DNA of 64,000 nucleotides from Schistocephalus solidus (lineage: Eukaryota > Platyhelminthes > Cestoda > Diphyllobothriidea > Diphyllobothriidae): positions 60,758 to 124,757 of the forward strand of contig WEDG01005507.1 of assembly GCA_017591395.1 (NCBI GenBank), given 5' to 3'. Made by a program: the position numbers and the translations under genes. This document shows positions 55,701-60,568 of this stretch, piece by piece (the first letter of the stretch is position 1; each line of letters starts with the position of its first letter). The notes beneath the pieces were generated by a model. It was not told where the DNA came from, ran no database searches, and worked only from the letters and a program-made list of their open reading frames with translations.

Positions 55701-58482
55701 ACGAAGCCTCATCTTGGAGATGACGAGGGGTGATCCATCCATCCTTCGGCACCGGGGATCGCCTTTGTCACCAGCACGTCCTGTTTATCTCGAGTTCGGA
55801 CGGGAACATAGTGCAAGAGGTGTCAGTTTCTCAACCGGGGCTGTACTCAGTTCGCCTTTTGCCGCATCGGGAGGTAGAAGGTGTTGTTCAGCAGGAGACG
55901 GTGTTCCGCACAGGTTCGCAGAAGGAGGAGGCTGTTATCGTTACGGCTACCGAGACCATGGGGACCCAGCACCCCCTGCCAGGCAGCGTGGTCTGTCTCG
56001 ATGCGGGCGTTAAAGTCACCAAGGACAATTAACTTATCCGCCTTCGGCACAGTCGCCAGGAGGTCGTGCAGGCCCTCGTATAATTTGTCCTTCGCCGCAT
56101 CAGAGCTCGTCATTTGGGGAGCGTAGGCGCTGATGATGGTGGCGAGCTTGTCTCCCCGAAGAGACAGGCGGAGGCTTATCAGGCGATCATTGATACCCTG
56201 CGGCAAACGGGACAGACTTCCCAGGATGTCGTTCCGGATGGCAAAGGCGAAACCACCGTCGCGTTGCTCTGCCTTTGGCCGGCAGCTCCAGAAGGTTTAA
56301 CTGGCACCCACCTCTTCCAGCTGACCCTGTTGAGAGAATCGGGTCTCGCTGAGAGCAGCAATGTCCACCTTGTAGCGCGCCAGTTCCAGAGCGACTTGCG
56401 CCGTCCTTTGTTCCGGTCGGTTGCTCCTGGGATTGTCTTAAATAGAACGAACATTCCAGGCTGCTAGAATGAACAAGCTCACTCGAGCAGTCTGGGGGTA
56501 CCGCGGAGGATACGGTGCGAGGGATTGGGAGTGGAGTTGCTTTTGCTATTGTTTATACATTTCGACCGCATGTAATTGCAGTATGCTAGCCACGGTTTGT
56601 TGCAGCTGTCTTGAGACCCAGCATTTGTTTAGGGAACCTTTTCTAGCCCCCTCCCCCGCGAGGGGTAAGCAGTGCTGTCCCTTAATAGGGCTTCTCAGTC
56701 ATCCAAGGTGGCTACCGAACTCCAATATGGGTCACAATTTGGGTTAGTGAGTGAAAGACCAGTAACCTTGGGCCGCCTACGTGCTTGCATGTCGCCCTCG
56801 CCGTAGGACGCTTTCGACCATGAGGGAGGAGGGAAGGTTGAGGGGAGATGGTGTTTAGAAGGGAGGGGAGAAGTTAAGAGTAAAAGAGAGGAAGGTAGAG
56901 GGAGAGGTAAGATAGGAGAGAGGAGGGAGGAGGAGACAAGGGTGAGGTGAGAAGTAAGATTAAAAGAGAGGTAGGAGGTAGGTACACTGTGCCATGTAGC
57001 TCTGTCAGTTGTGGGGGTAGGTGACGTTCGAAACATTTCCCAAATTCTCGACCGCTGCTAAGGTACGCCATCCGCAAACTGAAGAACAGGCTTCTTTTCC
57101 GATGATATTTACGGCATGTTTCATCGCTGTTTCAAAGTAAGTTTGGAGACATTTCAGCGGCTGATACTTCATCTTTCAACACGGCCCACGGTACCAAAAC
57201 TATGCAACAGTGTTTTCGCCATCAAACAAACGCCTACCGTCAAAGGCGAACCCTGTGCTTCGTTTGAGTTTGCCTGGGTTGCATTGTATGCCTCCGAATC
57301 CTTATATGTACTTGAGTGTTGGACCACGTCGCAAGCACCCTTTTTACGGCAGGCGATCGGACTGGTCAACAGCATATACGATTCAACACCATGTCAGGTT
57401 GACTGTCCAGGGCCCTCATGGCAGTCAGTCAGATATCACTTACTGTCGGAAGGAGCGAATACAACTTCTAGAGGAAAATATTCATCGGAAGGAATCGGAA
57501 CTCTGAGGTGAACGAGATTAAGGGTTTCTTGGTACGAGTTCTTGGATTCCTTCGAGTCCTTGCATCAGAAAAAATAGAAAACCACAGGTGAAGTGTCTGT
57601 TAACCTGTGCTAATCGGCTGCCATTGTTGACTGACAAGTGATTTGTAGTTCTTAGTGTGCGAGCGACGGTTAGATACGCCTGCCTATTGACCGCTAACCA
57701 GAACTTAGCGTCACAATTAGCCCTCGGTCACTTATTGCTTATAGCTCTTGCAACTATTGTTCCGTCATGTTGGCGGGTTTCAGTACGAGGTAATCAGCTA
57801 TTCCCTTCGCGCTGTTAACCTGTGCTCATAAAATTGATACATCACCCATATTGATCGCAAACCTTTGGTTGGTCTTTTGCCAAAATGATTTAAATACGTA
57901 GATTCTTATTTGACCAATGAGCTACACCTGGGCTTCCTGTACCGAGCTCCGTGGTTTCGTTAGCCTCATTAACTTAGTGCATTTTAGAACTGCGGTGGGC
58001 TTTTTGCTTCTTTCCTGTTTCAATAAACATAACAAGAGCCCATTAATACTGAAAAGCGCCGCCTACTATGCTGACGCAGCAAACTCACGGACTGGTTTGA
58101 TGTAACCACGACCACTAACTGGCGACTTCGATTCCGTCATAACCACTTTAGGGCAGAAACAGTGCTTATTGCAGTCTGCTCGGTCACATTACAACCTTGC
58201 TGGCGACATCTAGGCTAGGCGGCACTGTTTGAAACCCTTCGGCTTCAATTGCACTCTCTTTCCATTTATTGCATTAGCAATGCAAGACGCCGACCTCGGT
58301 GGACCAGCGTCCACCGAGCCCAATGTCTGTGCAATTTTTGTTTTTTTTCAAAATAATGAAAAGCTGCCTGTTTTGACGTTTAGTGGATGAACACTCCCTA
58401 TGAGAACATGGCACGTCTCACCTTCATCGAGCTGAATGACGCCATGGCGGAATTTGAGCGCCTAGAACATACCAGTTCGTAG
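6258..58482 (+). CDS. GAK: auxilin / cyclin-G-associated kinase homologue (3' 13 exons)
   Basis: The clathrin-uncoating co-chaperone: its J domain recruits and stimulates Hsc70 on clathrin-coated vesicles, and its PTEN-C2 module binds membranes. The 13 exons (6258-6597, 8423-8472, 16812-17226, 19394-19507, 30863-30943, 37145-37259, 37463-37542, 39234-39466, 42044-42357, 48474-49176, 50786-51123, 51237-51410, 58384-58482) join in phase into 1017 codons plus TAG. Visible order: Pro-rich linker (1-112), PTEN-like phosphatase (about 113-290), C2 (about 293-425), disordered DPF/NPF-rich region (about 426-926), J domain (928-1017). Diagnostic motifs are [37 protein letters not shown] and AVHPDK. 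The phosphatase loop lacks the CX5R arginine, so it is predicted inactive, as in GAK and auxilin. The first visible exon starts in mid-codon, so the kinase part probably lies upstream. Whether this is GAK or a kinase-less auxilin cannot be settled here. Confidence 0.92.
6598..7319. other. intron 1, first part
   Basis: GTAAGT donor at 6598, then AT-rich sequence with no recognisable coding or RNA feature. The last 160 bases may be the decayed start of the RTE fragment that follows, but I could not align them convincingly. Confidence 0.4.
7320..7975 (+). mobile_element. second RTE family, 3' fragment A
   Basis: This is a decayed 3' piece of a non-LTR element of the RTE type, distinct from the five large copies. 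Over three frames it reads FKYLG-like, then [59 protein letters not shown], and finally [20 protein letters not shown] and CDIIEAG with a stop near 7972. These are the order and motifs of the post-RT region of RTE proteins. It sits in auxilin/GAK intron 1 in the sense direction. At least two frameshifts or stops are present. Confidence 0.82.
7976..8422. other. intron 1, last part
   Basis: AT-rich sequence between the RTE fragment and exon 2. It ends in a good branch/pyrimidine region (ctccgttttcag). Nothing else is seen. Confidence 0.4.
8423..8472 (+). CDS. GAK: GAK/auxilin exon 2: start of PTEN-like domain
   Basis: This is a 50-base micro-exon with acceptor ttttcag and donor GTTTGT at 8473. 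Spliced to its neighbours it reads [16 protein letters not shown] followed by VMSYPAE, the conserved entry into the PTEN-like domain of auxilin family proteins. It was found by homology and phase, being too short to appear as an open frame. Confidence 0.88.
8473..12045. other. intron 2, first part, with an AG-rich simple repeat
   Basis: AT-rich intron without recognisable genes. A purine simple repeat (agagagaaagaga, gatagatagagagagag) occupies about 10240-10288. The short frames here have no family resemblance. Confidence 0.5.
12046..12510. mobile_element. Penelope-like element fragments in inverted orientation
   Basis: A GIY-YIG endonuclease fragment lies on the - strand ([20 protein letters not shown] near 12200-12260, then [15 protein letters not shown] down to about 12110). 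A second fragment of the same protein lies on the + strand from about 12284 ([27 protein letters not shown], then [16 protein letters not shown] and a stop near 12510). The two meet head to head, giving inverted arms of about 87 bases (12121-12207 and 12284-12370). The 23-base motif ggtttctccaatgtagttgactg is duplicated between them. GIY-YIG plus the C-terminal TGTTSINR tail is typical of Penelope-like elements. Confidence 0.8.
12511..12916 (+). mobile_element. probable 3' tail of the Penelope-like fragment
   Basis: Sequence after the stop near 12510 is GC-rich and unlike the AT-rich intron. It reads as a degraded Pro/Thr/Ala-rich extension in several frames. I take it as the 3' part of the Penelope-like copy, weakly supported. 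Confidence 0.4.
12917..13566 (-). repeat. tandem array of a tRNA-derived SINE, about 303-base unit
   Basis: A unit of 302-303 bases occurs in tandem: TATTTGAGTCGAACGCTC starts at 12922, 13224 and 13527. On the - strand each unit begins with a tRNA-like head (heads at 13494-13566 and 13191-13262; the lowest is truncated at 12917-12960). The body that follows contains GGCTGATGACGGCTAATAAG. The head has an A-box-like GGCTTAATGGTAGAGC and a perfect B box GGTTCGAATCC. The acceptor and anticodon stems pair poorly, so this is a SINE and not a working tRNA gene. Confidence 0.85.
13191..13262 (-). repeat. tRNA-like head of SINE unit
   Basis: 72 bases on the - strand starting GGAGCCCGTGGC. The D-arm and B box are intact. 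The loop reads CTCAAAT, which would place CAA at the anticodon, but the flanking stem does not pair, and the 3' end runs straight into the SINE body. It could still act as an internal RNA polymerase III promoter. Confidence 0.65.
13566..13706 (+). repeat. inverted SINE 3' core followed by a TA repeat
   Basis: The + strand carries the SINE body in the opposite orientation to the tandem array (GGTGTGCCACACTTGGGATT at 13568 onward, GGCTGATGACGGCTAATAA near 13600). With 13436-13506 it forms inverted arms of about 70-85 bases around a tRNA-like spacer. A TA dinucleotide run of about 40 bases ends the block (13664-13706). Confidence 0.8.
13725..14129 (+). mobile_element. Penelope-like element, GIY-YIG endonuclease fragment
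   Basis: An open frame of 134 codons begins [20 protein letters not shown], then [28 protein letters not shown] and [20 protein letters not shown]. These match the GIY-YIG nuclease and tail of Penelope-like elements. The second half-motif is YCG rather than YIG, so activity is doubtful. No RT domain is attached, and a TA repeat precedes it. It lies in auxilin/GAK intron 2. Confidence 0.78.
14130..15115. other. intron 2, middle part
   Basis: AT-rich sequence with a short TA repeat at about 14285-14306. No gene, RNA or transposon protein is recognised. Confidence 0.4.
15116..15290 (+). repeat. degenerate tRNA-derived SINE with shared 3' core
   Basis: A degenerate tRNA-like head (ATAGCTTAATAGTTAGGAC as A box, GCATGTTTGCGTC in place of a B box) is followed by GGCTGGCTGATGATGGCCAA and CTGGCCATTGCAG. 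The body is the same core as in the array at 12917-13566, but the head is different. Confidence 0.65.
15291..16059. other. intron 2, no features seen
   Basis: AT-rich sequence without recognisable coding, RNA or repeat structure. Confidence 0.35.
16060..16155 (+). repeat. SINE 3' core fragment
   Basis: Contains GGCTGATGACGGTTGATAAG, then CCAGAAATGGCCATTC and CGTCTTTGTCGGT, the same core as the other SINE copies. No clear tRNA head precedes it. Confidence 0.65.
16156..16811. other. intron 2, 3' end
   Basis: No gene or repeat recognised. It ends in a pyrimidine-rich acceptor (ttttgtttccacag) for exon 3. Confidence 0.4.
16812..17226 (+). CDS. GAK: GAK/auxilin exon 3: PTEN-like phosphatase core
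   Basis: The acceptor is tttccacag. The exon encodes the phosphatase fold, including [19 protein letters not shown] at the position of the P-loop. The catalytic CX5R signature is not met, since Cys is followed by TDGR, as in mammalian GAK. The end at 17226 uses a weak donor (cg|GTTCGT). Only this donor leaves two bases, which with the first base of exon 4 make the Arg codon of [12 protein letters not shown] stronger GTATGT at 17261 would give a stop within three codons of exon 4. Confidence 0.85.
17227..18424. other. intron 3, first part
   Basis: Begins at the weak GTTCGT donor, with a stronger GTATGT 34 bases downstream at 17261. The open frame past 17226 ends at 17296 and is not conserved. 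Nothing else is recognised. Confidence 0.4.
18425..18506 (-). repeat. tRNA-like sequence (tRNA pseudogene or SINE head)
   Basis: On the - strand, 82 bases start GGCTCCCGTAGTTCAGGTGC and end with a perfectly paired T arm (GTGGG TTCAAAT CCCAC). A possible extra arm (AGCA…TGCT) would make it a class II (Leu/Ser-like) tRNA. The acceptor stem has at least two mismatches and the anticodon stem is unclear, so a working tRNA gene is unlikely. Confidence 0.55.
18507..19393. other. intron 3, 3' part
   Basis: AT-rich intron sequence with no recognised feature, ending in ccttctcattag before exon 4. Confidence 0.4.
19394..19507 (+). CDS. GAK: GAK/auxilin exon 4: end of phosphatase domain, start of C2
   Basis: The acceptor is ctcattag and the donor is GTAAGT at 19508. 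The exon encodes YIDYVASVV and ends in [10 protein letters not shown], matching the GAK segment in which the phosphatase helix is followed by the first C2 strand (…TPVPLF in mammals). It ends with two bases that are completed by exon 5. Confidence 0.9.
19508..19933. other. intron 4, 5' end
   Basis: Pyrimidine-rich intron sequence from the GTAAGT donor to the 3' terminus of RTE copy 2. No feature recognised. Confidence 0.4.
19934..24690 (-). mobile_element. RTE-clade non-LTR retrotransposon, copy 2 (subfamily b)
   Basis: An almost complete element reading leftward. The 3' terminus is at 19934 (family end GGTCGAACTG on the sense strand), the 3' UTR runs to 20786, and the coding region covers about 20787-24240. 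The 5' UTR fades near 24665-24690, before a Penelope-like fragment. It is subfamily b, judged by the linker [20 protein letters not shown], shared in type with copy 5. The RT palm ([17 protein letters not shown]) and C-terminal fingers are recognisable. An 8-base deletion near 23570 removes the DGWTDH region at the endonuclease C-terminus, including the catalytic His-Asp pair, so it is dead. It lies antisense in auxilin/GAK intron 4. Confidence 0.93.
20787..24240 (-). pseudogene. endonuclease-RT-zinc finger polyprotein remnant of copy 2
   Basis: Good frames persist: endonuclease 23667-24062 ([34 protein letters not shown]), linker 22826-23554, RT 22420-22878 and 21790-22413 ([25 protein letters not shown]), connection 21439-21759 ([32 protein letters not shown]), and C-terminus 20787-21445. 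The fingers in the C-terminal piece are [14 protein letters not shown] and [14 protein letters not shown], with stop at 20787. Only two C2H2 fingers follow the linker here, against four in copies 1 and 4, so finger number varies in pairs. Confidence 0.88.
24699..25040 (+). mobile_element. Penelope-like GIY-YIG fragment between RTE copies 2 and 3
   Basis: The + strand reads [20 protein letters not shown], then SRRFSKRIK. After a frameshift near 24790 it continues [20 protein letters not shown], then [19 protein letters not shown]. The [12 protein letters not shown] and LVDTGH motifs place it with GIY-YIG nucleases of Penelope-like elements. It is a different subfamily from the fragments near 12-14 kb. 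Confidence 0.72.
25189..28330 (-). pseudogene. endonuclease-RT remnant of copy 3
   Basis: Frames: endonuclease 28138-28329 and 27824-28183 ([20 protein letters not shown], then KLIVLGDFN), linker 27463-27711, RT fingers 26751-27128 and palm 26560-26802 plus 26158-26556 ([30 protein letters not shown]), connection 25696-26130 ([19 protein letters not shown]), and a basic C-terminal part 25278-25572 with one finger ([18 protein letters not shown]; its His is now Gln). The frame continues past the truncation point to 25189 into unrelated flank. Confidence 0.85.
25278..29025 (-). mobile_element. RTE-clade retrotransposon, copy 3 (mosaic, 3' truncated)
   Basis: Copy 3 has the exact family 5' end (29025; sense GGGGTGTAGGGGTACTAG) but stops at about 25278, inside the linker after the first CCHC finger. 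It therefore lacks the C2H2 fingers and the 3' UTR. Such a loss from the 3' side is the opposite of normal 5' truncation and points to a later deletion. Most of it is subfamily a (linker [20 protein letters not shown]). A segment at about 27715-28600 is almost identical to subfamily b copy 2, including the same 8-base deletion in the endonuclease. RT motifs remain ([18 protein letters not shown]). A 36-base deletion between GTCC repeats removes 12 endonuclease residues. It is antisense in intron 4. Confidence 0.9.
29026..30062. other. intron 4, 3' part, with a SINE core fragment
   Basis: Mostly unremarkable intron. At about 29525-29590 the - strand carries the SINE core again (revcomp of ggagactggaatggccgtt and gtcatcagccagccatac). 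No coding sequence is recognised; the frame at 29800-30027 resembles nothing I know. Confidence 0.45.
30063..30118. repeat. palindrome and hairpin
   Basis: CCAAGCTTAAGCTTGG (30063-30078) is a perfect 16-base palindrome. Overlapping it, AAGCTTGGTCTTTGAC (30071-30086) pairs with GTCAAAGACCAAACTT (30103-30118), 15 of 16 positions, around a 16-base loop. It lies in intron 4, about 750 bases before exon 5. Its function is unknown. Confidence 0.6.
30119..30862. other. intron 4, 3' end
   Basis: No feature recognised apart from the pyrimidine-rich acceptor (ccattatttctacag) of exon 5. Confidence 0.4.
30863..30943 (+). CDS. GAK: GAK/auxilin exon 5: C2 domain strand
   Basis: The exon is 81 bases, with acceptor ttatttctacag and donor GTAGGT at 30944. 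It encodes [19 protein letters not shown], the counterpart of the SGCRPFCEVY segment of GAK/auxilin. It sits alone between two large transposon-filled introns (11.4 kb and 6.2 kb) and was recognised by homology and by phase on both sides. Confidence 0.9.
30944..31562. other. intron 5, 5' end
   Basis: Intron sequence from the GTAGGT donor to the target-site duplication of RTE copy 4. Nothing recognised. Confidence 0.4.
31563..31574 (+). repeat. target-site duplication, left copy
   Basis: TAAGTTTGATGT abuts the 3' end of RTE copy 4 and recurs at its 5' end. Confidence 0.9.
32440..36379 (-). pseudogene. endonuclease-RT-zinc finger polyprotein of copy 4
   Basis: The coding length is about 1310 codons, the best preserved in the window. 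Segments: endonuclease 36005-36379, 35601-36008 and 35564-35923 in shifted frames; linker 34938-35444 ([20 protein letters not shown]); RT 34613-35011, 34353-34784 and 34133-34324; a poorly preserved connection region at 33400-33900; C-terminus 32633-33361 and 32440-32754. The fingers are [15 protein letters not shown] CCHC, then [40 protein letters not shown], a finger with CPH…NSRIGL, and [12 protein letters not shown] before DNLR and stop. The start is set by the conserved endonuclease N-terminus [12 protein letters not shown]. Confidence 0.88.
36380..36972 (-). other. 5' UTR of RTE copy 4
   Basis: About 590 bases of GC-rich leader, shared with copy 3 through to the exact 5' terminus. It contains the conserved block ctagcccccttcctccgcga (+ strand, near 36526) found in all - strand copies. 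It probably holds the internal promoter of the element; no core motif can be named from the sequence. Confidence 0.6.
36973..36984 (+). repeat. target-site duplication, right copy
   Basis: TAAGTTTGATGT follows directly on the 5' terminus of copy 4 (plus-strand …ctacacccc) and matches the left copy exactly. Confidence 0.9.
37145..37259 (+). CDS. GAK: GAK/auxilin exon 6: C2 domain
   Basis: The acceptor is ccctctacag and the donor is GTTAGT at 37260. The exon encodes [15 protein letters not shown], then [15 protein letters not shown], aligning with the conserved VxGDVxIxIYHARS strand pair of the auxilin C2 domain. It ends on a codon boundary. Confidence 0.92.
37463..37542 (+). CDS. GAK: GAK/auxilin exon 7: C2 domain, QFHTGFVP motif
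   Basis: This 80-base exon has acceptor cgcttttcag and donor GTGAGC at 37543. It encodes [19 protein letters not shown]. The QFHTGFV signature is one of the strongest identifiers of the PTEN-C2 module of GAK, auxilin and tensin. The intron before it is only 203 bases. Confidence 0.93.
37543..39233. other. intron 7
   Basis: AT-rich intron of 1691 bases with no recognised gene, repeat or RNA. Confidence 0.45.
39234..39466 (+). CDS. GAK: GAK/auxilin exon 8: end of C2 domain and linker
   Basis: The acceptor is ccccataag. The exon completes a split Lys codon, then encodes [11 protein letters not shown]…[12 protein letters not shown], matching the C-terminal C2 strand YPDLFQVNLEV of GAK, then a linker with VYPWETLP (compare APPWE in GAK). 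The donor is either GTGCGT at 39467 (chosen) or GTACCG at 39452; both keep the frame into exon 9. The frame stays open to 39546 but is not conserved past the donor. Confidence 0.82.
39467..42043. other. intron 8, with an unexplained GC-rich block
   Basis: No host exon is needed here because exons 8 and 9 join in phase. A GC-rich block at about 40090-40780 is open on both strands: 160 codons on + (40095-40577) and 158 codons on - (40285-40761, starting [20 protein letters not shown], polar and Arg/Glu-rich at its C-terminus). I recognise neither. The block stands out from the AT-rich intron and is probably a fragment of an unclassified mobile element. Confidence 0.4.
42044..42357 (+). CDS. GAK: GAK/auxilin exon 9: disordered linker with LDWTE motif
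   Basis: The acceptor is acccgcctag and the donor is cag|GTGCAC at 42358. It encodes about 105 residues rich in Ala, Ser and Pro, ending in [21 protein letters not shown] has a short conserved LDW motif at about this place. Little else is conserved, as expected for the disordered region; phase is kept on both sides. Confidence 0.78.
42358..42765. other. intron 9, 5' end
   Basis: GTGCAC donor followed by an unconserved open stretch to 42513, then AT-rich sequence. Nothing recognised. Confidence 0.4.
42766..45010 (-). mobile_element. second RTE family, decayed copy B
   Basis: Scattered motifs read leftward in the order of an RTE protein. RT fingers [20 protein letters not shown] near 44600-44680 are followed by [17 protein letters not shown]. 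The palm region has [16 protein letters not shown] near 43580-43640. The C-terminal region has [17 protein letters not shown] near 43170, LEAFDHC and LRTIIRM near 43090, and [18 protein letters not shown] and DIIEAS near 42770-42840. The last motifs match fragment A at 7320-7975. The copy is older than the large RTE copies and has many frame breaks. It lies antisense in intron 9. Confidence 0.72.
45011..48473. other. intron 9, 3' part
   Basis: Mostly AT-rich intron. A short hairpin lies near 45143-45174 (TATCAGACA…TGTCTGATA). A moderately GC-rich stretch at about 45180-45480 is open on the - strand, but I recognise nothing in it. No exon is required between exons 9 and 10 by phase, although a phase-0 exon could have been missed. 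Confidence 0.4.
48474..49176 (+). CDS. GAK: GAK/auxilin exon 10: clathrin/adaptor-binding region
   Basis: The longest exon, with donor GTAAGT at 49177. The acceptor chosen is gtattaag before 48474, the only nearby AG giving phase 0. It encodes about 234 residues of low complexity with short endocytic motifs: [31 protein letters not shown] and [13 protein letters not shown] and NPF tripeptides bind AP2 ear and EH domains in other endocytic proteins, and the acidic DLFF-type segments resemble clathrin-box motifs; both roles are inferred. The start is the least certain boundary in this gene. Confidence 0.82.
49177..50785. other. intron 10
   Basis: GTAAGT donor to tttacctcag acceptor, 1609 bases, AT-rich, with no recognised feature. 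Confidence 0.5.
50786..51123 (+). CDS. GAK: GAK/auxilin exon 11: Gln/Pro-rich region leading to J domain
   Basis: The acceptor is tgcctttacctcag and the donor is aag|GTGTGT at 51124. After splicing it reads [17 protein letters not shown], then a Gln/Pro-rich stretch, then [12 protein letters not shown] and [17 protein letters not shown]. The last two match the conserved DFEDLL…KTIAEMRKQ…TDP lead-in to the J domain of GAK and auxilin. An earlier AG at 50747 is rejected because it gives the wrong frame. Confidence 0.88.
51237..51410 (+). CDS. GAK: GAK/auxilin exon 12: J domain through HPD motif
   Basis: The exon encodes [16 protein letters not shown], then [19 protein letters not shown] and RAVHPDK. 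The HPD tripeptide that activates the Hsc70 ATPase is intact and lies just before the donor (aag|GTGTGT at 51411). The acceptor is unusual: an alternating tgtgtgtgtgcgcgcag run replaces the usual pyrimidine tract. The preceding intron is only 113 bases. Confidence 0.93.
51411..53568. other. intron 12, 5' part, with a diverged inverted repeat
   Basis: Two related segments face each other. The + strand at about 51760-51880 has GAGTTTCGATTACGGCGAAA, CTCATCAAGCG and CACAGCATGGGACA. The - strand at about 52380-52500 has GAGTTTGGGCTACATAAAAG, CTCGTTAAACGG and CACAGCATGGGACA. They look like two old copies of an uncharacterised repeat. No coding feature was recognised in the rest. Confidence 0.45.
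53569..56840 (-). mobile_element. RTE-clade retrotransposon, copy 5 (RT region deleted)
   Basis: The 3' terminus is at 53569 and matches copies 1, 2 and 4. The 3' UTR with diverged tandem blocks runs to about 54540, the finger region is 54540-55365, and the linker and endonuclease are 55380-56450. The 5' UTR is followed to about 56840. At about 55370 the linker residues VANKTAFYS run directly into the finger-domain sequence ([18 protein letters not shown]), so roughly 2 kb of RT and connection sequence is missing and the reading frame continues across the junction. It is subfamily b (linker [13 protein letters not shown]). The endonuclease is frameshifted near 55850. It is antisense in auxilin/GAK intron 12. 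Confidence 0.9.
55068..55742 (-). pseudogene. fused endonuclease-linker / zinc-finger frame of copy 5
   Basis: A 224-codon frame joins the end of the endonuclease and linker ([32 protein letters not shown]) to the first finger-region sequence ([20 protein letters not shown]) and a Thr/Pro-rich tail. The finger itself has lost Cys residues at the junction. No catalytic domain is left in it. Remnants of two or three further fingers lie downstream at 54549-54920. Confidence 0.8.
56818..56976 (+). repeat. purine-rich tract at the 5' edge of copy 5
   Basis: About 155 bases are almost entirely A and G on the + strand (gaggagggaaggttgagggg, aaaagagaggaaggtagagg, gagagaggagggaggaggag). Pyrimidines are few and are nearly all T. 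It may belong to the 5' leader of the element or to the flank. Confidence 0.7.
56977..58383. other. intron 12, 3' part
   Basis: No recognised feature except the acceptor of exon 13. The 131-codon frame at 57116-57511 overlaps a second open frame and resembles nothing I know. Confidence 0.4.
58384..58482 (+). CDS. GAK: GAK/auxilin exon 13: J domain end and stop codon
   Basis: The acceptor is ttgacgtttag. The exon encodes [19 protein letters not shown], then [13 protein letters not shown] and TAG at 58480-58482. It matches the last J-domain helix of auxilin/GAK (PYEQxAKMIFMELNDAWSEFE). The Trp at the end of that helix (DAWSEF) is Met here. It lies 7 kb beyond exon 12, past RTE copy 5, and was found by homology because the frame is too short to stand out. 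Confidence 0.88.
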   Translation, partial: WMNTPYENMARLTFIELNDAMAEFERLEHTSS

Positions 58483-58999
58483 TTAAGCAGTCGCGGTCCC
58501 CCGCTGCATTCTGAATGGTCTACAAAACCAGTTCTCCATCTCACTGTTGTCAGAAACCCGTCGCTGATGTATTATGGTCCTCCCCCTCGTACAAATTCCC
58601 CCAGAGAACCGTACCAACTGCAAAGCACATGTGCAGTCCTTCCCCACCTCCCGCTCATTCCACCGCGCCACCCGCGACCTTTTCCCGTCTATTGATCTGT
58701 GATTTCTACCGTGCACACAAAAGCGGGTGCAAATCCTTTGTTCTTTCTTGTTTTGGTTACTGTGATCCTCCTACCCTAGAAGAGACTATGGATGTACTTA
58801 GATGCAAGCATACATGTGGTGGTTAATCATTGGCCTGTCGTCTCTGTAAATTTCCCAGTGTTTTCGGCGCGTGGTTCCGACAACTTTTTTTCTTGTTTCT
58901 TGCCTACCCGAGATCGTTATTAATCTAACAAACATCAACTCGTGGTTTTTACAAATATAGAAGCCGCTATATTTTGGATGATTCTTTTTAAAAAGGGAG
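58483..58999. other. intergenic / 3' UTR between convergent genes
   Basis: The auxilin/GAK stop (58482) and the adenosylhomocysteinase stop (59060) are 577 bases apart on opposite strands. No canonical + strand AATAAA is seen before 58960; AATATA near 58953 is a possible variant signal for auxilin/GAK. Confidence 0.5.
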
Positions 59000-59005
59000 T
59001 TTATT
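59000..59005 (-). promoter_or_regulatory. polyadenylation signal AATAAA for AHCY
   Basis: AATAAA on the - strand, 55 bases beyond the stop codon of the adenosylhomocysteinase gene. Position and sequence suit a poly(A) signal. Confidence 0.7.
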
Positions 59006-59059
59006 TTATAAGCCAGAAGCGTAAGTAAAACGTGTATAAAGGGTTTCTGATGATCTGTC

Positions 59060-60568
<1,509 letters not shown>

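Noticed and set aside
57116..57511. 131-codon + strand frame
   Set aside because: Overlaps another open frame, shows no domain, and lies in intron 12 with no conserved splice sites.
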